A stretch of DNA of 64,000 nucleotides, from positions 124,001-188,000 of the forward strand of contig NZ_JAHKQO010000016.1 in assembly GCF_018861065.1 (NCBI RefSeq), written 5' to 3'. Shown here piece by piece: positions 62,728 through 64,000 of this stretch. The translations under genes were made by a program, and so were the position numbers. Every line of letters starts with the position of its first letter. The first letter of the stretch is position 1. Below the pieces are notes generated by a model that saw only the letters and a list, made by a program, of their open reading frames with translations, did no database searches and was not told where the DNA came from. This stretch comes from Paraglaciecola arctica. Its GTDB lineage: Bacteria; Pseudomonadota; Gammaproteobacteria; Enterobacterales; Alteromonadaceae.

Positions 62728-64000
62728 TTAACACTCAATAATATTGACAGCTAAACCGCCACGAGCGGTTTCTTTGTATTTTGATTTCATGTCGTTACCC
62801 GTTTCCCACATAGTTTTGATAACCTTGTCTAGTGACACTTTATGTTGACCTGTGCCCCTCAGGGCTAATCTTGAAGCATTGATTGCCTTAATGGCACCCA
62901 TAGCATTGCGTTCGATACAAGGGACTTGAACGAGTCCTCCCACTGGATCACAGGTTAATCCGAGATTATGCTCCATTCCAATTTCAGCTGCGTTTTCAAC
63001 TGCATCAACCGAACCTCCAATTATTTCGGTTAATGCACCTGCGGCCATAGAACAAGCCACGCCTACTTCTCCCTGACAGCCAACTTCAGCACCAGAAATT
63101 GATGCATTTTTCTTATATAAAATCCCGATTGCAGCAGCCGTTAACAAATAGCGGCTTACGGTGTCCTTGTCGACAGGTTTTACAAATTTATCGTAATAAC
63201 ACAATACCGCAGGAATAATGCCTGCGGCCCCGTTAGTGGGGGCTGTTACTACTGTGCCGCCACCGGCGTTTTCTTCGTTGACTGCTAGTGCAAATAGATT
63301 AACCCAATCCATGGCAACCATAGGATCGGCATTTTTTTCATTTTGTAAGCGATTATATAATCCAGGAGCGCGGCGCATAACTTTTAAGCCTCCTGGTAAA
63401 ATACCTTCATTATGAATACCGGTCTGCACACTTTTGTACATGACTTGCCATATATGCCAGAGTTTTTCGATTATTTGTTCTTTGGGTTGAAATACTTGCT
63501 CGTTTTTCATCATGATCGAGCTAATACGCATTCCTTGCTCATTACACAGCTCAAGTAACTGTTTAGCACTGGAAAAATTAAAAGGAACGGCTTGTTCTTC
63601 GTGGATAAGGGCGGCTACTTTTCGGTCTGCAAAGTCTTGTTCGCGGATAATAAACCCACCTCCGATTGAGAAGTAAGTCTGTGAAATGAGCACCTCATTA
63701 TTTTTCATGGCATGTAAGGTCATGCCATTTGGATGTTGGCTCAAGGATTTACGACGGTGAAAAATAATGGCATTTTGATCAGGAAATTTAATCAATCTTT
63801 TTGCATCTAGATTGAGTTGTTGTGTGCTTTTTACTTGTTCCAGGAAACCATCAACTAATGAGCTATCAATTGATTCTGGTACATAGCCTAGTAACCCCAG
63901 TATCACCGCTTTACCTGTTCCGTGACCTTTACCCGTTTGCCCTAAGGAACCAAACAGCTCCACCTGAACCTCATCAATAGTGTCGAAAAAGCCTTGATCT
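62728..64000 (-). CDS. sdaA: L-serine ammonia-lyase, iron-sulfur type (5' end outside window)
   Basis: Deaminates L-serine to pyruvate. The frame runs open through the right end of the window (preceding residues read [12 protein letters not shown] before [17 protein letters not shown]), so roughly the first 30-40 residues are missing. The 4Fe-4S Cys ligands are in [15 protein letters not shown] and [34 protein letters not shown]-type segment [19 protein letters not shown] is also typical. Product is of the single-chain enterobacterial type with beta and alpha domains fused. It could equally be named sdaB; the isoform is not resolved. Confidence 0.9.
   Translation of the reverse strand, partial: DQGFFDTIDEVQVELFGSLGQTGKGHGTGKAVILGLLGYVPESIDSSLVDGFLEQVKSTQQLNLDAKRLIKFPDQNAIIFHRRKSLSQHPNGMTLHAMKNNEVLISQTYFSIGGGFIIREQDFADRKVAALIHEEQAVPFNFSSAKQLLELCNEQGMRISSIMMKNEQVFQPKEQIIEKLWHIWQVMYKSVQTGIHNEGILPGGLKVMRRAPGLYNRLQNEKNADPMVAMDWVNLFALAVNEENAGGGTVVTAPTNGAAGIIPAVLCYYDKFVKPVDKDTVSRYLLTAAAIGILYKKNASISGAEVGCQGEVGVACSMAAGALTEIIGGSVDAVENAAEIGMEHNLGLTCDPVGGLVQVPCIERNAMGAIKAINASRLALRGTGQHKVSLDKVIKTMWETGNDMKSKYKETARGGLAVNIIEC

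Overview
The window is a stretch of chromosome from a marine-type gammaproteobacterium, most likely an Alteromonadales member near Glaciecola/Paraglaciecola/Alteromonas. I infer this from the low-GC coding style, the truA-accD-folC-dedD-cvpA-purF gene order, the glrK-qseG-glrR block and the protein sequences. No rRNA, tRNA, CRISPR array, transposase or prophage was seen. Both ends cut a gene: a FAD oxidoreductase at the left and L-serine dehydratase at the right.

Layout. 0-5 kb: FAD oxidoreductase end, TerB-like protein, secreted EF-hand protein, then the GlrK/QseE-QseG-GlrR/QseF two-component operon. 5-11 kb: housekeeping run truA, accD, folC, dedD-like, cvpA, purF, closed by a strong bidirectional terminator. 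11-17.5 kb: YIP1 membrane protein, thioesterase, LysR regulator divergent from a glyoxalase-fold (VOC) enzyme, and a large Cache-HAMP-PAS-PAS-GGDEF-EAL protein. 17.7-25 kb: a polyol/fructose locus with fructokinase, mannitol 2-dehydrogenase-type enzyme, NCS1-type permease and SorC regulator on the minus strand, and an outer-membrane protein plus HAD phosphatase divergently on the plus strand. Matching operator-like sites lie on both sides of the divergent region. 25-33 kb: a complete RND efflux system with a divergent TetR gene and a PagL-like lipid A deacylase. TACCR-N2-YGGTA palindromes sit upstream of both the efflux operon and the deacylase. 33.5-35 kb: intact miaE and, head-to-head, a decayed second miaE.

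35-54 kb is the accessory island and the most interesting part. It holds a chaperone-usher fimbrial operon: DUF4402-like major subunit, an internal terminator, a second subunit, chaperone, usher and SPOR lipoprotein. The usher itself appears to carry a C-terminal SPOR-like domain. Around it are a second SPOR lipoprotein, a TPR-LysM lipoprotein and three FlgO-family lipoproteins. An HMW1C-like (GT41) glycosyltransferase follows the fimbrial operon, separated by six tandem 8-bp repeats. A converging minus-strand cassette of three DegT-type aminotransferases, a methyltransferase, a sulfotransferase and a WbqC-like protein comes next. My reading, which is inference, is a surface organelle with peptidoglycan-binding accessories and a linked protein-glycosylation or surface-glycan pathway.

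54-64 kb returns to ordinary genes: DoxX, YdjA-like nitroreductase, DEAD-box helicase, ScoAB CoA-transferase with divergent LysR, a soluble histidine kinase with a coiled-coil membrane protein, cysB-like regulator and sdaA.
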